Assembly: GCA_965372135.1 (NCBI GenBank)
Contig: CBDVBD010000015.1
Location: forward strand, 1 to 34,146
Origin: CBDVBD01 sp965372135
GTDB lineage: Bacteria > Electryoneota > RPQS01 > CBDVBD01
DNA: 34,146 bases
Direction of reading: 5' to 3'
Made by a program: the position numbers and the translations under genes. The notes under the pieces were generated by a model that saw only the letters and a list, made by a program, of their open reading frames with translations, was not told where the DNA came from and did not search any database. Positions 32,801 through 34,146 of this stretch are shown here, one piece after another. The stretch's first letter is position 1. Each line of letters begins with the position of its first letter.

Positions 32801-33348
32801 TTTTCCAACTTCTTGGTGGTCTGCTTCCGGCGGTGTTTGTATTTGGATACCCCGGCAGCTTCTTCGAACAGGTGTCGTCGGGAGGAGGGGTCATCACTGA
32901 GGATGTCCTCTACCATTTTCAATTCGATGATGCTGTAGGAATCGGGTCCGATTCCGGTGTCCTGGAACAGCTCCACGATGTCCTTTAACCGGCAGGTTTG
33001 GTGATTCAACAAGTATTCGCTTTCACCGCTTCGGAATAACCTGCGGGTGACATGGATTTCGGATTGGGGTATGGGTAGCAATCCGCTGTTGTTGTTTAAT
33101 CCCAATGTCACTTCCGCCAATCCCAGAGGTTTCCGCTGCTGGGTGCCGGCGAAGATAACGTTTTCCATCCGGTCGGAGCGGAGCACTCCGGTTTTCTGCT
33201 CGCCCAACACCCAGCGGATAGCGTCCACCACGTTGGACTTTCCGCAACCGTTGGGACCGACGACCGCTGTCATCCCCGGCTTAAACGGGATTCTGGTTTT
33301 CCGGGCGAAGGATTTAAATCCGGCAATTTCGACTTGTGATAGTACCAT
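29809..33348 (-). CDS. smc: chromosome segregation protein SMC
   Basis: This 1179-residue SMC ATPase forms the core of the bacterial condensin with ScpA and ScpB. The N-terminal head has Walker A GPNGCGKS (31-38) and DAIRWVLGEQ. Coiled coils follow (about 165-500 and 670-1000), separated by a hinge (about 515-660: PGIIGTLGDVIEAPDWW, AAVLGDESHWVVCES, MLRGGQ). The C-terminal head has the signature LMSGGEKALTAI, Walker B FCILDEVDAPLDDAN and a D/H-loop VVTHNKRTMEEAD. Length and order are canonical. It starts at ATG 33346-33348, 17 bases after the preceding hypothetical gene. The last residues (SYK) and the TAG stop come from a heptanucleotide array. scpA and scpB are not in the window. Confidence 0.97.
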   Translation of the reverse strand: MVLSQVEIAGFKSFARKTRIPFKPGMTAVVGPNGCGKSNVVDAIRWVLGEQKTGVLRSDRMENVIFAGTQQRKPLGLAEVTLGLNNNSGLLPIPQSEIHVTRRLFRSGESEYLLNHQTCRLKDIVELFQDTGIGPDSYSIIELKMVEDILSDDPSSRRHLFEEAAGVSKYKHRRKQTTKKLENVQEDLERLGDILREVESQAGSLKRQMRRAKRYMKMKEDWRRGQASVARRSLITLTAGLETYQKQLAELSGETVRQDGSISGSEAVLEASKVELATTERELKELGNRLSKLESGLIRTEENIKHMKQRRTDLEESRERWSREKLLLDEKQKRIRENLESLEGRIDQATDHRQQCSEVLKEAQDILAEVKHQRTTTRDNLDRLTVTWEQQHQTYLQSVGELSRIEAKLEQIDGQSEEIDNRIKHSITQLAESEDQILQVKKELESRERELNRLNTQFEETVSKRDKLRESLEQSRLELSNISHRIDTLKSRLSWLQSAVGEGSSQQEAVQWLFDQKLPGIIGTLGDVIEAPDWWRPLIAAVLGDESHWVVCESRKTALDAIGKLRKAKKGQLTFLTLDSVEKQSNRKSIADTLKKHGVEGSLMNAVTNDGTIRSLLELRLGSVVGVKGEPSTELLSSAASEGITVVTDQGDVYWHTGMLRGGQISDQSSVTIGRMKNIKDLESQLVEEQKHIKRYSSDISKVENELKVVSETLDNQQSEVVISRTQVEESRIKLNRLAAVSEQHHQYNTKLEQDLKAMVDQKGKLQERLMLVTTKRDACKNDIKQLEKKTKTVSREVTTMEDRVETLTAKENKATMAFLDASNKLENLEKEQSQIQEQLQELDQSMVTREEEVSRAGQEIEDIENRRLEAERGLVERFKERDGLWSKRDRLQQHLEEAKGRISHEESRLRDARKHHETTTGERHRNELEITRIQGDIQQITERLKDYDIPLEILDNIEDEEGEIFDEETLNALKHKIELMEPVNLLAIEEFESVNKRYEFLRNQRDDLVESREMLEDTIGKINEVATQKFFETFQKIRRNFQEIFRELFGDGDADLLLSGQDLLESEISIWANPSGKKLKTLGLMSGGEKALTAITLLLSIYRYKPSPFCILDEVDAPLDDANIDRFLNILRTFSEHTQFIVVTHNKRTMEEADQLHGITMEEEGVSKLVSVELESYK

Positions 33349-33365
33349 TAGATGTCAACTTCAGT

Positions 33366-33986
33366 CTATTTTTTTACATCGATGACGAAAATGCTTGGTT
33401 TTTGGAATTTATCAGTAAACGAGTTTTGAATTAACGTAGAATCATCGCTATAGTGCATATAATCTGCCCACACTAATCCGTGAAACATCCCAATTCCATC
33501 ACCTATAACATTGCCCTGTTCACCCTGAAAAGGTCCATTCACCGCCGACAAAATAAAGTAAAATTCCGAAATATTTTCCACACTACCAATCTCAGATAAA
33601 TTAGGGAAAATCTGCTGTGGTGAAAAATATATTGATGTTTCAGTCGCTAAAGTATCTACAATATGATCATGAACTGACTCCAAGACACCCTGTAGGTTTC
33701 TATAATTATAACTAACAACAAAGATGATCCGATAGAAATCTGCACCTGTAGAAGAGGTCCACTCAGCAGATAAGGTATCATTAATTGTAATATTACTTGT
33801 GTCGGGTTCAAGGGATGTCAATTCAAATGGACCTGGGATAGTAATCTCTGCAAAAGCCAAACCGGGCTCACCATTCGCTTTTTCGTAACTAACAGTTAAG
33901 CGTGCTGGATCTCCCTCAGATATAGGAAAATTCAAATGGTGAAATAATGAACTAAAATCCATCCAATGCCAAATCGGACTTTGCAT
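33366..33986 (-). CDS. hypothetical protein, probably 5'-truncated
   Basis: This 206-codon frame from ATG 33984-33986 has no signal peptide and no visible ribosome binding site. Yet the sequence reads like the middle and end of an exported beta-sandwich protein: ARLTVSYEKANGEPG, AFAEITIPGPFELTSLEPDTS and NDTLSAEWTSSTGADFYRIIF. The open frame continues upstream of the ATG in sensible sequence (PYSFFGE before the Met) and then meets TAA at 34032-34034. The 5' part was probably lost by deletion or frameshift, or the window contains an error there. The region is visibly more AT-rich than smc. I do not recognise a family. The last 160 bases of the window above it hold no gene I can support. Confidence 0.5.
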   Translation of the reverse strand: MQSPIWHWMDFSSLFHHLNFPISEGDPARLTVSYEKANGEPGLAFAEITIPGPFELTSLEPDTSNITINDTLSAEWTSSTGADFYRIIFVVSYNYRNLQGVLESVHDHIVDTLATETSIYFSPQQIFPNLSEIGSVENISEFYFILSAVNGPFQGEQGNVIGDGIGMFHGLVWADYMHYSDDSTLIQNSFTDKFQKPSIFVIDVKK

Positions 33987-34146
33987 TTCACCAAAGAAAC
34001 TATAGGGAACTTGGATTTCATTAATTTCAACTTATGCACTTTACCTTTCTGATTTTTTAAGAAGGCCAACCGAACCTATCCCTCTACCTCAACAGTCATG
34101 GCGAGAAGTCTGTGATTTTTTAAAGATACAAAACTTTAAATGTGCT

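Overview
Every gene I can support in this 34-kb window lies on the minus strand, so the text below runs from high to low coordinates, which is the direction of transcription. Three things suggest an FCB-superphylum lineage. There are type IX secretion (T9SS) parts: a PorU-type C25 sortase, a PorV/PorQ-family barrel, and a cargo-like protein with a C-terminal sorting domain. There is a GWxTD-domain protein. There are outer-membrane barrel and DUF5683 proteins. The lineage could be Marinimicrobia, KSB1, Zixibacteria or a relative rather than classical Bacteroidota, but the phylum is inferred and not proven. Base composition is moderate, with AT-rich stretches near both ends.

Layout: (1) 34.1-33.4 kb, an AT-rich hypothetical whose 5' end looks lost. 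(2) 33.3-29.8 kb, smc. (3) 29.8-29.4 kb and 28.7-28.4 kb, gene-free DNA full of nested palindromes and short tandem repeats, on either side of a small outer-membrane barrel gene. (4) 28.4-25.7 kb, a GWxTD protein and an eight-TPR protein. (5) 25.6-22.0 kb, a tight unit of ABC ATPase, YihY/BrkB membrane protein, HD-GYP response regulator and a 54-residue Trm112/UPF0434-like zinc-ribbon protein. (6) 22.0-21.7 kb, a promoter, a structured RNA of about 260 nt and an intrinsic terminator just before porU. (7) 21.7-8.6 kb, the surface/secretion block: porU, a porV-like gene, an M6-type protein with a destroyed metal site, a peptidase-MA/TolB/barrel fusion, and two DUF5683 paralogues, one with an in-frame stop. 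(8) 8.6-0.7 kb, a tightly packed housekeeping and envelope run: RmlD-like reductase, PPC-domain protein, deoxynucleoside kinase, GT4 glycosyltransferase, flippase, UbiA prenyltransferase, Maf, RodZ-like protein and IspG. (9) after a terminator/promoter overlap, the first 150 codons of a pgsB homologue, cut by the window edge.

The block from 21.7 kb down reads as cell-surface biology: PorU/PorV attach cargo at the outer membrane, and the glycosyltransferase/flippase pair and possibly PgsB supply surface polymers. The best candidates for something undescribed are the attenuated leader RNA upstream of porU, the M6-fold pseudoprotease that is a likely T9SS substrate, and heptanucleotide arrays that supply the last codons and stop codons of two unrelated genes.
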